From NCBI RefSeq assembly GCF_000244975.1, contig NZ_CM001440.1:1849538-1913537 (forward strand): 64,000 nt of DNA, written 5' to 3'. A program made the translations under genes and the position numbers. The notes under the pieces were generated by a model, which ran no database searches, was not told the origin of the DNA, and was given only the letters and a program-made list of their open reading frames with translations. Source of the DNA: Saccharomonospora cyanea NA-134. Its GTDB lineage: Bacteria; Actinomycetota; Actinomycetes; Mycobacteriales; Pseudonocardiaceae. This document shows positions 16,559 through 27,777 of the stretch, piece after piece (position 1 is the stretch's first letter; every line of letters starts with the position of its first letter).

Positions 16559-17455
16559 GTGCCTGTGCAAGCTCCCCCTCCCGGCCTGCTGATCGTCGAC
16601 AAACCCGGCGGAATGACGTCTCACGACGTCGTCGCCAAGGCTCGCCGTTTCCTGCGTACCCGCAGGGTCGGCCACGCCGGGACGCTCGACCCGATGGCCA
16701 CCGGGGTGCTGGTGCTGGGTGTGGAGCGCGCCACGAAGCTGCTCGGCCACCTGGCGCTCGACCGCAAGACCTACCTCGCCACGATCGCCCTCGGCGCCGC
16801 CACCACGACCGACGACGCCGAGGGTGAGATCACCTCACGGGCGGACGTCTCCGCCGTCGCGGGTGTGTCCGATGCCGACATCGCGGCGGGGATCGCCGCG
16901 TTGACCGGTGACATCCTGCAGAAGCCCAGCGCGGTGAGCGCGGTGAAGGTGAACGGCAAGCGCGCCTACGCGCGGGTGCGCGCGGGGGAGGAGGTCGACC
17001 TGCCCGCCAGGCCGGTCACCGTGCACCGGTTCGACCTGCTGGCCACGCGTAGGGAGACCGACCGCGTCGAGCTCGACGTGATGGTGGACTGCTCGTCGGG
17101 CACCTACGTGCGGGCGCTGGCGCGCGACCTCGGCGCCGCGCTCGGCGTCGGTGGCCACCTCGCGGCGCTGCGGCGCACGTCCGTCGGACCGTTCACCCTG
17201 GCGAAAGCCCGCACCCTCGACGAGGTCGAGCGGGAACCCGGGCTGTCCCTGAACCTCGCCGAGGCCGTGGCCGCCGCCTTCCCCCGCACCGACGTGGACG
17301 CGCCCGTCGCGGCCGCGATCCGGCACGGGCAGCGGGTTCCCGCGGCGGGACTGGAGGGCACCTACGGCGTGTTCGCGCCCGACGGGCACGTGCTCGCGCT
17401 GGCGCAGGACACCGGGCGCACCGCCAAGCCGGTGGTCGTCCTCGACCCGGCTTAG
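16559..17455 (+). CDS. truB: tRNA pseudouridine-55 synthase TruB
   Basis: 298 residues from GTG 16559. TruB isomerises U55 in the T-loop of tRNAs. The N-terminal GLLIVDKPGGMTSHDVV and the catalytic motif GHAGTLDPMATGVL, with its nucleophilic aspartate, are intact; KPSAVSAVKVNGKRAYARVRAGE and SSGTYVRALARDLG complete the core, and a PUA-like C-terminal domain follows. The frame is open further upstream to 16370, but that part lies inside the MFS gene. Next gene ribF, as in most bacteria. Confidence 0.96.
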   Translation: MPVQAPPPGLLIVDKPGGMTSHDVVAKARRFLRTRRVGHAGTLDPMATGVLVLGVERATKLLGHLALDRKTYLATIALGAATTTDDAEGEITSRADVSAVAGVSDADIAAGIAALTGDILQKPSAVSAVKVNGKRAYARVRAGEEVDLPARPVTVHRFDLLATRRETDRVELDVMVDCSSGTYVRALARDLGAALGVGGHLAALRRTSVGPFTLAKARTLDEVEREPGLSLNLAEAVAAAFPRTDVDAPVAAAIRHGQRVPAAGLEGTYGVFAPDGHVLALAQDTGRTAKPVVVLDPA

Positions 17456-17549
17456 GCCGCGGTGCGCGGACCCCGCGCACCGGTTCGGAGTGGACCCGAC
17501 ACCCGACCCGATGCCCTGCCCGCCGCCCGGGTGGCAGGGCGAGAAGGAC

Positions 17550-17555
17550 TACGCT
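17550..17555 (+). promoter_or_regulatory. -10 hexamer TACGCT, leaderless type (ribF)
   Basis: TACGCT is 7 nt upstream of GTG 17563. A separate promoter fits the 107-bp gap after truB. Confidence 0.5.
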
Positions 17556-17562
17556 GCACCAC

Positions 17563-18522
17563 GTGCAACGATGGCGTGGTGTGACGGACCTCCCTGGCGA
17601 CTGGGGCCGGTGCGTGGTCACGATCGGGGTGTTCGACGGTGTCCACAAAGGTCACCAGGCGCTGATCTCCCAGACGGTGGAAGCGGCTCGGCAGCGGGGC
17701 CTGCCGAGCGTGGTCCTGACCTTCGATCCGCACCCGGCGGAGGTCGTGCGTCCCGGTAGCCACCCCGCGCAGCTCACGACACTCACGCGCAAGGCCGATC
17801 TGGTGGAGAGCCTGGGAGCCGACGTCTTCGCGGTCCTGCCGTTCACACCGGAGTTGTCCAGGCTGAGCCCCGACGAGTTCGTGCACGAGATCCTCGTCGA
17901 CCGGCTGCACGCCGCCACCGTCATCGTGGGGGAGAACTTCCGCTTCGGGCACAAGGCCGCGGGCACGGTGGAGACGCTGAAGGCGCTGGGCAGGCGGTTC
18001 GGGTTCACGGCGCACGAGGCCCGGCTGTGGGGCCGGTCGTCGCCCGAGGACGGCGAGCACACCGAGATCACCTACTCGTCCACCTACGTGCGGTCGTGCA
18101 TCGACGCCGGTGACGTGGTGGCCGCGGCCGAAGCCCTCGGCAGGCCGCACCGGTTGGAGGGCATCGTGGTGCGCGGTGAGGGCCGCGGTCGCCACCTCGG
18201 CTACCCCACGGCCAACCTGTCGCTGCCCAGCTTCGCCGCCGTGCCCGCCGACGGCGTCTACGCGTGCTGGTTCGTCCGGCAGGGCCGGGAGGAGCAGCGG
18301 CTGCCCGCCGCCGTGTCGGTGGGGACCAACCCCACCTTCTCGGGACGGGAGCGGACCGTGGAGGCCTTCGTGCTGGACTTCGACGCCGACCTCTACGGCC
18401 AGCACGTGGCCCTCGACTTCGTGCGGCGACTGCGGGGGCAGATCGCCTTCGACACCCCCGAGGCTCTCGTCGGCCAGATCGACGACGACGTGGTACGCAC
18501 CCGCCGGGCTCTGGAACGGTGA
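17563..18522 (+). CDS. ribF: Bifunctional riboflavin kinase / FMN adenylyltransferase
   Basis: 319 residues. The N-terminal nucleotidyltransferase domain has VVTIGVFDGVHKGHQALI (HxGH-type motif) and ITYSSTYVRSCIDAGDV. The C-terminal riboflavin kinase domain has GEGRGRHLGYPTANL and AVSVGTNPTF. The enzyme converts riboflavin to FMN and then FAD. Length is typical. The order truB-ribF-rpsO-pnp is conserved, here with two extra genes between ribF and rpsO. Confidence 0.96.
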   Translation: MQRWRGVTDLPGDWGRCVVTIGVFDGVHKGHQALISQTVEAARQRGLPSVVLTFDPHPAEVVRPGSHPAQLTTLTRKADLVESLGADVFAVLPFTPELSRLSPDEFVHEILVDRLHAATVIVGENFRFGHKAAGTVETLKALGRRFGFTAHEARLWGRSSPEDGEHTEITYSSTYVRSCIDAGDVVAAAEALGRPHRLEGIVVRGEGRGRHLGYPTANLSLPSFAAVPADGVYACWFVRQGREEQRLPAAVSVGTNPTFSGRERTVEAFVLDFDADLYGQHVALDFVRRLRGQIAFDTPEALVGQIDDDVVRTRRALER

Positions 18523-18599
18523 GGCCCGCCTGCGGTGCGAATGCGAACGCCTCGGGCATTTCGTCCCCGGACGGGTGCCGAGCCTGACAAGATGCTGAC

Positions 18600-18621
18600 C
18601 GACCGGCGCATCCTCCGGTCG
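18600..18621. promoter_or_regulatory. Inverted repeat upstream of the HTH gene
   Basis: cgaccgg (18600-18606) and ccggtcg (18615-18621) are separated by 8 nt, about 30 bp before the start of the HTH protein. A possible autoregulatory site; the motif is GC-rich enough to be chance. Confidence 0.3.
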
Positions 18622-18649
18622 ACGTCGTGGAGGGGAGCAGAACTCAGCC

Positions 18650-19135
18650 GTGGATGACCACAAGATCGTCCAGCGGAACATCGCGTTGCAGCGCGAGTGG
18701 TACGGCGAACCACTCGGTGATCGCGTGCGCAGGCTTGTGGTCGCCTTCGACGTCTCGCAGGCATACCTTGCCGAGGTGCTGGGTATCAGCGCACCCATGC
18801 TCAGTCAGGTCATGAGCGGGCGACGCGCCAAGATCGGCAACCCCGTGGTGCTCGCCCGGCTCATCATGCTCGAACGCAAGGTCCTCACACCGGACGTCGC
18901 GGCGGGCAGCAAGGAGGCCATCCGCGCCGCGTTGGAGGACGTCAAGGCGTCGAGGCCCACGGTGAACCGGGACAACTTCCCGGTGGGAGTGGGGCCCGAC
19001 GAGACGGCCGTGCTCACGGCGCTGCGGGAGATCGCCGAGGACGAGAGCCTGCTGGACGCCGCCGAGCGGTTGGACGCGGAGTTCCCCGCCATCGCCGACC
19101 TGCTGCGCCGGGCGGGGAAGTCGCAGGCGCAGTAG
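18650..19135 (+). CDS. Helix-turn-helix DNA-binding protein, actinobacterial
   Basis: 161 residues from GTG 18650. Residues about 30-60 form an XRE-like helix-turn-helix (VAFDVSQAYLAEVLGISAPMLSQVMSGRRAKIG), followed by a helical C-terminal half (ALREIAEDESLLDAAERLDAEFPAIADLLRRAG). No sensor domain. The function is not known to me. The gene is 127 bp after ribF and 10 bp before thpR; a purine-rich TGGAGGGGAG lies 13 nt before the GTG. Confidence 0.8.
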   Translation: MDDHKIVQRNIALQREWYGEPLGDRVRRLVVAFDVSQAYLAEVLGISAPMLSQVMSGRRAKIGNPVVLARLIMLERKVLTPDVAAGSKEAIRAALEDVKASRPTVNRDNFPVGVGPDETAVLTALREIAEDESLLDAAERLDAEFPAIADLLRRAGKSQAQ

Positions 19136-19145
19136 GGCGGCCGGC

Positions 19146-19703
19146 ATGGCGGAGCGGGCCCGGCTGTTCAGCGCGGTGGTGCCGCCGCCTGCGGTGCTCA
19201 CCGCCCTTCGCCGCGGGCTGCGGCACACCGGGCGGGTTCGCTCGCCGGGACTGCGGTGGACCACGCCTGAGCAGTGGCACGTCACGCTGGGTTTCTACGG
19301 GTTGGACGACCCGGGGGCGAGGGCCGAGTGGTTGCGGGCGCGGCTGACCGGGCTCGCCGCACCGGTGGTGCGGATCGAGGGGTCCGGCTCGTTTCGCGGT
19401 GTACTGTGGGTCGGGGTGCACGGCAGCGGTCTCGCCGAGGTGGCGGAGGCCGCGCGTCCCGACGAGGAGAGACGCCCGTACGTCGCCCACCTCACCCTGG
19501 CGCTGGCCCGGCGCGGAGCGCGGACGTCGCAGCGCTCCGCCCAGGCGGCCGTCGAGCAGTGGCGCCGGGCACTCGCCGACGTCCGGGGCCCGGAGTGGAC
19601 GGCCACCGAGGTGGTGCTGATGCGCAGCGACCCGGCGGGTGAGCCCGGCGTCGGTCCGCGCTACAGCGTGGTCGACCGGTTCCCCCTCGACGCGCCGAAC
19701 TGA
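19146..19703 (+). CDS. thpR: RNA 2',3'-cyclic phosphodiesterase (2H family, ThpR/LigT)
   Basis: 185 residues with the two HxT motifs that define 2H phosphoesterases: H45-V-T-L and H115-L-T-L. ThpR hydrolyses 2',3'-cyclic phosphate RNA ends and can show reversible 2'-5' ligase activity in vitro; physiological substrates are uncertain. ATG 19146. The gap to the HTH gene is 10 bp, so the pair is probably co-transcribed. Confidence 0.88.
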   Translation: MAERARLFSAVVPPPAVLTALRRGLRHTGRVRSPGLRWTTPEQWHVTLGFYGLDDPGARAEWLRARLTGLAAPVVRIEGSGSFRGVLWVGVHGSGLAEVAEAARPDEERRPYVAHLTLALARRGARTSQRSAQAAVEQWRRALADVRGPEWTATEVVLMRSDPAGEPGVGPRYSVVDRFPLDAPN

Positions 19704-19737
19704 CGCGCGTACGAGGCCGGTGTACCGGGTGAGCTGA

Positions 19738-19743
19738 TAGTCT
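19738..19743 (+). promoter_or_regulatory. rpsO: Candidate -10 (TAGTCT) for rpsO
   Basis: TAGTCT lies about 80 bp upstream of the rpsO start, leaving a 5' leader of about 75 nt. S15 autoregulates translation through leader structure in several bacteria; I do not see a clear pseudoknot here. Confidence 0.35.
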
Positions 19744-19824
19744 CGACAGTTGAGTCCGGCTGCGGTCCGTGGCGGCCGGTACTCGCGACAACCGACACAC
19801 GGCACAAGTTCGAGGAGTGAACGC

Positions 19825-20094
19825 GTGGCTCTGACCACCGAGGAGAAGAAGTCGATCCTGGCCGAGTACGGGCTCCACGAGTCCGACACGGGATCGCCCG
19901 AGGCGCAGGTGGCCCTGCTGACGAAGCGGATCACCGGCCTCACCGAGCACCTGAAGGTGCACAAGCAGGACCACCACTCGCGCCGTGGCCTGTTGCTGCT
20001 GGTCGGCCGTCGTCGCCGACTGCTCAACTACCTGATGCGAGTGGACATCGCGCGCTACCGTTCGCTGATCCAGCGACTCGGTCTGCGTCGATGA
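19825..20094 (+). CDS. rpsO: 30S ribosomal protein S15
   Basis: 89 residues from GTG 19825 with GAGGAG at 19812-19817. The whole S15 fold is present, including [20 protein letters not shown] and [23 protein letters not shown] (reading [10 protein letters not shown] in full). S15 binds the 16S central domain early in 30S assembly. Followed by pnp, the conserved pair. Confidence 0.98.
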   Translation: MALTTEEKKSILAEYGLHESDTGSPEAQVALLTKRITGLTEHLKVHKQDHHSRRGLLLLVGRRRRLLNYLMRVDIARYRSLIQRLGLRR

Positions 20095-20100
20095 CAGGCT

Positions 20101-20139
20101 CCGAGGGGGCGTGACCCGGCCCGGGTCACGCCCCCTCGG
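20101..20139 (+). terminator. rpsO-pnp intergenic hairpin
   Basis: A perfect 19-bp inverted repeat, ccgagggggcgtgacccgg (20101-20119) and its complement (20121-20139), separated by one base. It begins 6 nt after rpsO. In Streptomyces the rpsO-pnp intergenic hairpin is a site of RNase III processing and partial termination; the same role is inferred here. Confidence 0.8.
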
Positions 20140-20208
20140 TACAAGAGAGCAATACCCATGGGCGAGCGCACCAGCGCACGAGGACGCCATAGCCGGTCCT
20201 CGGTAGTG

Positions 20209-20233
20209 GCCGCCGGGGGTCACCCCCGTCGGC
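20209..20233 (+). promoter_or_regulatory. pnp: Second hairpin in the pnp leader
   Basis: gccgccggggg (20209-20219) pairs with cccccgtcggc (20223-20233) with one mismatch and a 3-nt loop, about 85 nt upstream of the pnp start. PNPase expression is post-transcriptionally autoregulated through leader hairpins in several bacteria, so this is a plausible control element. Confidence 0.5.
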
Positions 20234-20318
20234 TTCGATCGATGACCGGCCTCGTACCTCGCGCGCACCCCGACGAGCGGGGAGGCGATCGCCCGGACGT
20301 ACGAGGAGTAACAAAGTC

Positions 20319-22751
20319 ATGACTGACGTCAGCGGCACCGCCGCACCTGCCGTCCACGAGACGGAAGCCGTGATCGACAACGGGCGGTTCGGCCGCCGCA
20401 CTGTCCGTTTCGAGACCGGAAGGCTCGCCCGGCAGGCCGCCGGGTCCGTGGTGGCCTACCTGGACGACGAGACGATGGTGTTGTCGGCCACCACCGCGTC
20501 CAAACAGCCGAAGGAGCAGTTCGACTTCTTCCCGCTCACGGTGGACGTCGAGGAGCGGATGTACGCGGCAGGGCGCATCCCCGGAGCGTTCTTCCGCCGG
20601 GAGGGTCGCCCGTCCACCGACGCCATCCTGACCTGCCGGCTGATCGACCGGCCGCTGCGGCCTTCGTTCGCCGACGGGTTGCGCAACGAGATCCAGATCG
20701 TCGTCACCGTGCAGTCCCTGCACCCCGACGACCCCTACGACGTGCTCGCGATCAACGCCGCGTCGGCTTCCACCCAGATCGGCGGGCTGCCGTTCTCGGG
20801 TCCCATCGGCGGTGTGCGCGTCGCGCTGATCGACGACCAGTGGGTGGCCTTCCCCACGTGGTCCCAGCTCGAGCGTGCGACGTTCAACATGGTCGTGGCC
20901 GGTCGCATCGTGGGCGAGGCGCCCGAGGACGTCGCCATCATGATGGTGGAGGCCGAGGGCACCGAGAACACGCTCGACCTGATCGCGGAGGGTGCCACGG
21001 CGCCCACCGAGGAGACGGTCGCGCAGGGCCTCGACGCCGCGAAGCCGTTCATCCGCGTGCTGTGCGAGGCGCAGCAGCGGCTGGCGGACGCCGCCGCGAA
21101 GCCGGTCGGTGAGTTCCCGGTGTTCCCGGCCTACCAGATCGACGCCTACGACGCGGTGGCGGCCATCGCGACCGAGGACCTCACCAAGGCGCTCACCATC
21201 GCGGGCAAGCAGGACCGCGAGAACGCCATCGACGAGGTCAAGAACGCCGTGCTCGAGCGCGTCGGCATCGGCGAGGGCGAGGCTTTCGAGGGACGCGAGA
21301 AGGAGATCGGCGCCGCGTTCCGGGCGCTGACCAAGAAGCTGATCCGGCAGCGCATCCTGCGCGACAAGGTGCGCATCGACGGCCGGGGTGTCACCGACAT
21401 CCGGCAGCTCTCCGCCGAGGTGTCCGTGGTTCCCAGGGCGCACGGCTCGGCGCTGTTCGAGCGCGGCGAGACCCAGATCCTGGGTGTCAGCACACTCAAC
21501 ATGCTGCGCATGGAGCAGCAGCTCGACACGCTGTCGCCGGAGACGACGAAGCGGTACCTGCACCACTACAACTTCCCGCCGTACTCCACCGGTGAGACCG
21601 GCCGGGTCGGCACGCCGAAGCGTCGTGAGATCGGCCACGGCATGCTGGCCGAGCGCGCGCTCGTGCCCGTGTTGCCGAAGCGCGAGGAGTTCCCGTACGC
21701 CATTCGTCAGGTTTCCGAGGCTCTCGGGTCCAACGGCTCCACCTCGATGGGCTCGGTGTGCGCCTCGACGATGAGTCTGTTCAACGCCGGTGTGCCGCTC
21801 AAGGCTCCGGTGGCGGGCATCGCGATGGGCCTCGTCTCCGACGAGGTCGACGGGGAGATGCGGTACGTGGCGCTCACCGACATCCTCGGTGCCGAGGACG
21901 CCTTCGGTGACATGGACTTCAAGGTGGCGGGCACCAGGGACGTCATCACGGCGCTCCAGCTCGACACCAAGCTCGACGGCATCCCGTCGGACGTGTTGGC
22001 CGCGGCGCTCAACCAGGCCCGCGACGCCCGCCTCACGATCCTGGAGGTCATGGCCGAGGCCATCGAGGGGCCGGACGAGATGAGCCCGTACGCGCCGCGC
22101 GTGACGAGCCTGAAGGTGCCGGTGGACAAGATCGGTGAGGTCATCGGGCCGAAGGGCAAGATGATCAACTCGATCACGGAGGAGACCGGCGCCGACATCT
22201 CCATCGAGGACGACGGCACGATCTACGTGGGTGCCGCCGACGGTCCTTCGGCCGAGGCCGCGATCGACAAGATCAACGCTATCGCCAACCCGCAGCTGCC
22301 GAAGGTCGGTGAGCGCTTCCTGGGCACCGTCGTGAAGACGGCGGCGTTCGGCGCGTTCGTCTCGCTGTTGCCCGGCAAGGACGGCCTCGTCCACATCTCC
22401 AAGCTGGGCAACGGCAAGCGCGTCGACAAGGTCGAGGACGTGGTGAACGTCGGCGACAAGCTGCGCGTGGAGATCGCCGACATCGACAGCCGCGGCAAGA
22501 TCAGCCTGATCGTCGTCCGCGACGAGGACGAGCAGGCCGAGGGATCGGCGAAGGCCGAGCCTGCCGCAGCGGCGGAAGAGGACTCCGAGCAGGACAAGCC
22601 GGCGAAGACGGAGAAGGAGCGGGGCTCGCGTTCCGACAGGCCGAGGCAGCGCACCCGCCGCGGCGGGCGAGGCCGCGGCGGCGACAAGGGTGACCGTACC
22701 GAGAAGGTCGACAAGCAGGCGGGCGAGGGCGGTCCCGCCGACGTCGAGTAA
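20319..22751 (+). CDS. pnp: Polyribonucleotide nucleotidyltransferase (PNPase)
   Basis: 810 residues from ATG 20319 with GAGGAG at 20303-20308. Phosphorolytic 3'-5' exoribonuclease and, in actinobacteria, the main RNA 3'-tailing enzyme. Two RNase PH domains flank a helical linker; [15 protein letters not shown] and [22 protein letters not shown] mark the active core; KH ([30 protein letters not shown]) and S1 domains follow. The last 75 residues are a low-complexity charged tail ending with an RGGRGRGG patch, an extension beyond the S1 domain. Confidence 0.98.
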   Translation: MTDVSGTAAPAVHETEAVIDNGRFGRRTVRFETGRLARQAAGSVVAYLDDETMVLSATTASKQPKEQFDFFPLTVDVEERMYAAGRIPGAFFRREGRPSTDAILTCRLIDRPLRPSFADGLRNEIQIVVTVQSLHPDDPYDVLAINAASASTQIGGLPFSGPIGGVRVALIDDQWVAFPTWSQLERATFNMVVAGRIVGEAPEDVAIMMVEAEGTENTLDLIAEGATAPTEETVAQGLDAAKPFIRVLCEAQQRLADAAAKPVGEFPVFPAYQIDAYDAVAAIATEDLTKALTIAGKQDRENAIDEVKNAVLERVGIGEGEAFEGREKEIGAAFRALTKKLIRQRILRDKVRIDGRGVTDIRQLSAEVSVVPRAHGSALFERGETQILGVSTLNMLRMEQQLDTLSPETTKRYLHHYNFPPYSTGETGRVGTPKRREIGHGMLAERALVPVLPKREEFPYAIRQVSEALGSNGSTSMGSVCASTMSLFNAGVPLKAPVAGIAMGLVSDEVDGEMRYVALTDILGAEDAFGDMDFKVAGTRDVITALQLDTKLDGIPSDVLAAALNQARDARLTILEVMAEAIEGPDEMSPYAPRVTSLKVPVDKIGEVIGPKGKMINSITEETGADISIEDDGTIYVGAADGPSAEAAIDKINAIANPQLPKVGERFLGTVVKTAAFGAFVSLLPGKDGLVHISKLGNGKRVDKVEDVVNVGDKLRVEIADIDSRGKISLIVVRDEDEQAEGSAKAEPAAAAEEDSEQDKPAKTEKERGSRSDRPRQRTRRGGRGRGGDKGDRTEKVDKQAGEGGPADVE

Positions 22752-22790
22752 CGACACCCGCGAAGTCCCCTACACACAAACGAACGACCT

Positions 22791-22834
22791 CGAACGGCCC
22801 GTCGCCGACCACACCGGCGGTGACGGGCCGTTCG
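22791..22834 (+). terminator. Strong hairpin downstream of pnp
   Basis: A perfect 13-bp stem, cgaacggcccgtc (22791-22803) and gacgggccgttcg (22822-22834), encloses an 18-nt loop that contains a further gccg/cggc pair. It starts 40 nt after the pnp stop and ends 23 nt before the M16 peptidase start. Confidence 0.7.
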
Positions 22835-22856
22835 GGTGAGGTGAGTCGACGAAGTC

Positions 22857-24979
<2,123 letters not shown>

Positions 24980-24986
24980 CGCGGCC

Positions 24987-25448
24987 ATGAGAACCCGCAA
25001 TCTCGCCGTCGTCGTCACCCTCGCGGTCGCCGTCTACCTGGTGTTGCTGGCCGGACGCGCCGTGGAGCTGTTGCGCTCGGACGATCCGGTGGCCATCGGG
25101 CTCGGCGCGGGCGTACTGGTGTTGCCGCTGCTCGGGGCCTGGATGCTGGTGTCGACGTGGCGTTCGGGTGTGCAGATCCAGCGGCTCGCGCGGCGGTTGG
25201 AGGCGGAGGGCGGGCTTCCCGACACCTCCGACCTGCCACGCAGGCCGTCCGGACGGGTCGACCGGGCGGCGGCCGACACGTGGTTCGACGAACGGCGCGC
25301 CGAGGTGGAGGCCGATCCGCGGGACTGGCGGCGCTGGTACCGCTTGGCCTACGCCTACGACATCGCGGGGGATCGCAGGAGAGCCCGTGCCACCATGCGT
25401 AAGGCCGTGGAACTCGAAGCCGCCGAGGGAACCGACAGCGGTCGCTGA
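24987..25448 (+). CDS. Small membrane protein with TPR-like C-terminus
   Basis: 153 residues from ATG 24987, 7 nt after dapB, so probably the last gene of the pnp-distal operon. Two membrane segments (about 5-24 and 39-58) precede a soluble region in which DPRDWRRWYRLAYAYDIAGDRRRARATMRKAVELEAAE looks like one tetratricopeptide repeat. No function can be assigned; similar two-TM plus TPR proteins accompany dapB in related actinomycetes, as far as I recall. Confidence 0.7.
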   Translation: MRTRNLAVVVTLAVAVYLVLLAGRAVELLRSDDPVAIGLGAGVLVLPLLGAWMLVSTWRSGVQIQRLARRLEAEGGLPDTSDLPRRPSGRVDRAAADTWFDERRAEVEADPRDWRRWYRLAYAYDIAGDRRRARATMRKAVELEAAEGTDSGR

Positions 25449-25452
25449 CCAC

Positions 25453-25983
25453 TCAGATCCGTAGCAGGCTCGCGAACAACGCCGGAGCCGCCGCCAGCGC
25501 GCTGAACCGTACGAACCGGCCGAGGAACCCGACGACCACGAACAGCGACAGCCGCATGCGCACGATGCCGGCGAGCACCGCCGTGGCCATGTACGGGGGG
25601 ATGCCGATCACCGAGCTCACCCCGTAGGTGGTGGTCATCCAGTGTGGGTGCCGATGACAGCGCTCGCGCACCGTTTCCAGCAGCCTGCGCAGCCGCTCGG
25701 TGCGCAGCCGCCAGCGCTGCCTGGCCGGGGAGTACGATCGGCCCCGCCCGCCGTGCCGCAGTTTCGCGTGCAGGGCCGACGGCAGTTCGATGGTGCCTCG
25801 GGCGGCCAGGTAGTAGAGCAGTTTGCCCGCGACCTGCCCCAGCGCCACGGCGGCACCGATGCCGATCCACGGCAGGGACGGCTCGCTCGTGACGAGCCCC
25901 ACCACGAACAGTTCGACGCTCATGACCGGCAGCACGGACGTGCCGAAGGCGACACCGAGCGAGACACACAGCCACGCGAGCAC
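25453..25983 (-). CDS. VTT/DedA-like integral membrane protein
   Basis: 176 residues from GTG 25983 with an aaagg ribosome-binding stretch upstream. Hydrophobic segments occur at about 1-30, 38-62, 125-150 and 155-174; the pattern ELFVVGLVTSEPSLPWIGIGAAVALGQVAGKLLYYLAARG and the central basic amphipathic helix (RQRWRLRTERLRRLLETVRERCHRH) fit the SNARE-associated/VTT family. Some DedA-family members influence lipid flipping or proton-dependent transport, but this one is unassigned. It ends convergently with the previous gene, 4 bp away. Confidence 0.65.
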   Translation of the reverse strand: MLAWLCVSLGVAFGTSVLPVMSVELFVVGLVTSEPSLPWIGIGAAVALGQVAGKLLYYLAARGTIELPSALHAKLRHGGRGRSYSPARQRWRLRTERLRRLLETVRERCHRHPHWMTTTYGVSSVIGIPPYMATAVLAGIVRMRLSLFVVVGFLGRFVRFSALAAAPALFASLLRI

Positions 25984-26086
25984 CGGACAGCCTTTCGAAG
26001 ACGAGGCAGGGCGACGCTCACCCTAGCGATGCCGGGGCCTTGCGAGTGCGGGATCGACCGATTTCGGCGACAATACCCGCCCCTGG

Positions 26087-27283
26087 TCAGGGGTTGGCCG
26101 TCTCGGCGGGTGCGGACCTCGACGGACTTTTGATCAACAGCCGGGTCACGGGTTCCACCACGCGGGCCGCGATCGGGCCGAGAATCGCCATGAGCAGCAC
26201 GTATGTGGCGGCGAGCGCGGCGAGCTGGCCGTCGACGGCGCCCGCCGACACGGCGAACCCCGCGATGACGATGGAGAACTCGCCGCGCGCGACCAGTGCG
26301 GCACCGGCCCTCGCTCGACCCATCAGTCCCACTCCGGAACGGCGGGCCGCCCACCAGCCCGTGGTGACCTTCGTGGCCGTGGTGACCACGGCGAGGATGA
26401 CCGCCCACAGCAGCACCGGAGGAATGCTCTGCGGATTGGTGTTGAGCCCGAACACGACGAAGAAGACGGCCGCGAACAGATCCCGCAGCGGTTCGAGCAG
26501 TTTCGTGGCGTTCTCCGCCGTCGAACCCGAGATCGCGATACCGAGCAGGAAGGCGCCCACCGCGGCCGAGACCTGCATGGCCGACGCCAGTCCCGCCACC
26601 AACAGTGCCGACCCGAGGACCTTCAGCAGGAAGACCTCACGGTCGGGGCTGTCGACGACCGCGGAGACGTAGCGGCCGTACTTCAGCGCCACGAGCATGA
26701 CCACGCACACGACGGTGAGCGAGATGCCGACGGCCTTCAGCCCGCCGATGAGGCTCACCCCGGCCAGCACTGCGGTGAGGATGGGCAGGTACACCGCCAT
26801 CACCAGGTCCTCGAACACGAGGATGGACAGCACCACCGGGGTTTCCCTGTTGCCCAGCCTCCCGAGGTCGCCGAGAACCTTGGCGATGATGCCCGACGAG
26901 GAGATGTAGGTGATACCGCCGAGGGCGAGCGCGCCGAGCGGTCCCCAACCGAGGATCAGGGCGACAGCGACTCCGGGGGCGGCGTTCAGCACCAGATCGA
27001 GCAACCCGGCCATCCAGGAGCGGCGCAGGCCGGTGAACAGTTCGTCGGCGGTGTACTCCAGTCCCAGAGTGAGCAGGAGGAGCACGACACCGATCTCACT
27101 GGCGAGCGTGGTGAAGCCGCTGATGTCGCCGAGAGGGAAGATTCCGCCCTGGCCGAAGGCGAGGCCGCCCAGCAGGTACAGCGGAATCGGGGACATTCCG
27201 ATCTTGCCTGCGAGCCGGCCCAGCACGCCCAGCCCGAAGAACACAGCGCCTAGTTCGAGCAGGGACAGTGCTGTGTGATCCAC
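26087..27283 (-). CDS. CPA2-type monovalent cation:proton antiporter (KhtU-like)
   Basis: 398 residues with about 12 membrane segments and no C-terminal RCK domain. GGLAFGQGGIFPLGD in the second TM region and LFEDLVMAVYLPIL (reading LVFEDLVMAVYLPIL) are typical of the Na+/H+ exchanger/KefB family. The regulatory RCK-C part is supplied in trans by the gene 11 bp upstream, as in Bacillus KhtTU. Probable role: K+ (or NH4+)/H+ efflux when cytoplasmic K+ or pH is high. GTG start at 27283. Confidence 0.88.
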   Translation of the reverse strand: MDHTALSLLELGAVFFGLGVLGRLAGKIGMSPIPLYLLGGLAFGQGGIFPLGDISGFTTLASEIGVVLLLLTLGLEYTADELFTGLRRSWMAGLLDLVLNAAPGVAVALILGWGPLGALALGGITYISSSGIIAKVLGDLGRLGNRETPVVLSILVFEDLVMAVYLPILTAVLAGVSLIGGLKAVGISLTVVCVVMLVALKYGRYVSAVVDSPDREVFLLKVLGSALLVAGLASAMQVSAAVGAFLLGIAISGSTAENATKLLEPLRDLFAAVFFVVFGLNTNPQSIPPVLLWAVILAVVTTATKVTTGWWAARRSGVGLMGRARAGAALVARGEFSIVIAGFAVSAGAVDGQLAALAATYVLLMAILGPIAARVVEPVTRLLIKSPSRSAPAETANP

Positions 27284-27294
27284 GCGAGTTAGCC

Positions 27295-27777
27295 TCAGCC
27301 TTGCTTGAGAATCCTGGCGGCCTCGTCGAGCCCGTCGGACGTGCCGACGGCCACGAGTACATCACCACCTGTGAACAGGAAGTCGGGAGTGGGGGACGGG
27401 TGGACCTGGCCCGCGCGCATGACCGCGACGACGGACACACCCGTGCGGCTGCGCAGTGCGGCGTCGGCGAGGGTGTGGCCGTCGTACGGAGAGCCACCCT
27501 TGATCGCCATCGGCCTCGTGCTGATACCGGGAAGCTCCCGGTGCTCCTCGGTCAGTTGAGCCACCAGCTGTGGCGCGCCGAGGAGGTTCGCCAGGGTGCC
27601 CGCCTCCTCCGCGTTGAGCGGCAGCGAAGCCAGGCACGCATCGGGGTCCTCCGACTTGGACACGATGAGCTCGATCACGCCGTCGCGGTGTGTCACCACA
27701 CCCACGCGCCGACCGTTGCTCAACGCGAAGTCCTTACGGACGCCGATTCCCGGCAGTGGGGTTACGTCGACGTTCAC
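27295..27777 (-). CDS. KhtT-type RCK-C regulatory subunit of the antiporter
   Basis: 160 residues from GTG 27777. The N-terminal VNVDVTPLPGIGVRKDFAL is the KhtT signature; a TrkA-C/RCK-C domain occupies about 85-158 (DGHTLADAALRSRTGVSVVAVMRAG...LFTGGDVLVAVG). RCK-C domains bind small ligands, c-di-AMP in some Gram-positives. The frame is open upstream to 28125, but TACCGT 7 nt before GTG 27777 marks this as the start and the longer form has no family similarity. It is the first gene of a two-gene operon with the antiporter. Confidence 0.88.
   Translation of the reverse strand: MNVDVTPLPGIGVRKDFALSNGRRVGVVTHRDGVIELIVSKSEDPDACLASLPLNAEEAGTLANLLGAPQLVAQLTEEHRELPGISTRPMAIKGGSPYDGHTLADAALRSRTGVSVVAVMRAGQVHPSPTPDFLFTGGDVLVAVGTSDGLDEAARILKQG

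Noticed and set aside
20220-22757. 845-codon frame antisense to pnp
   Set aside because: Covers exactly the PNPase gene; the encoded sequence is Leu/Val/Asp/Arg-biased and unlike any protein. A shadow frame.
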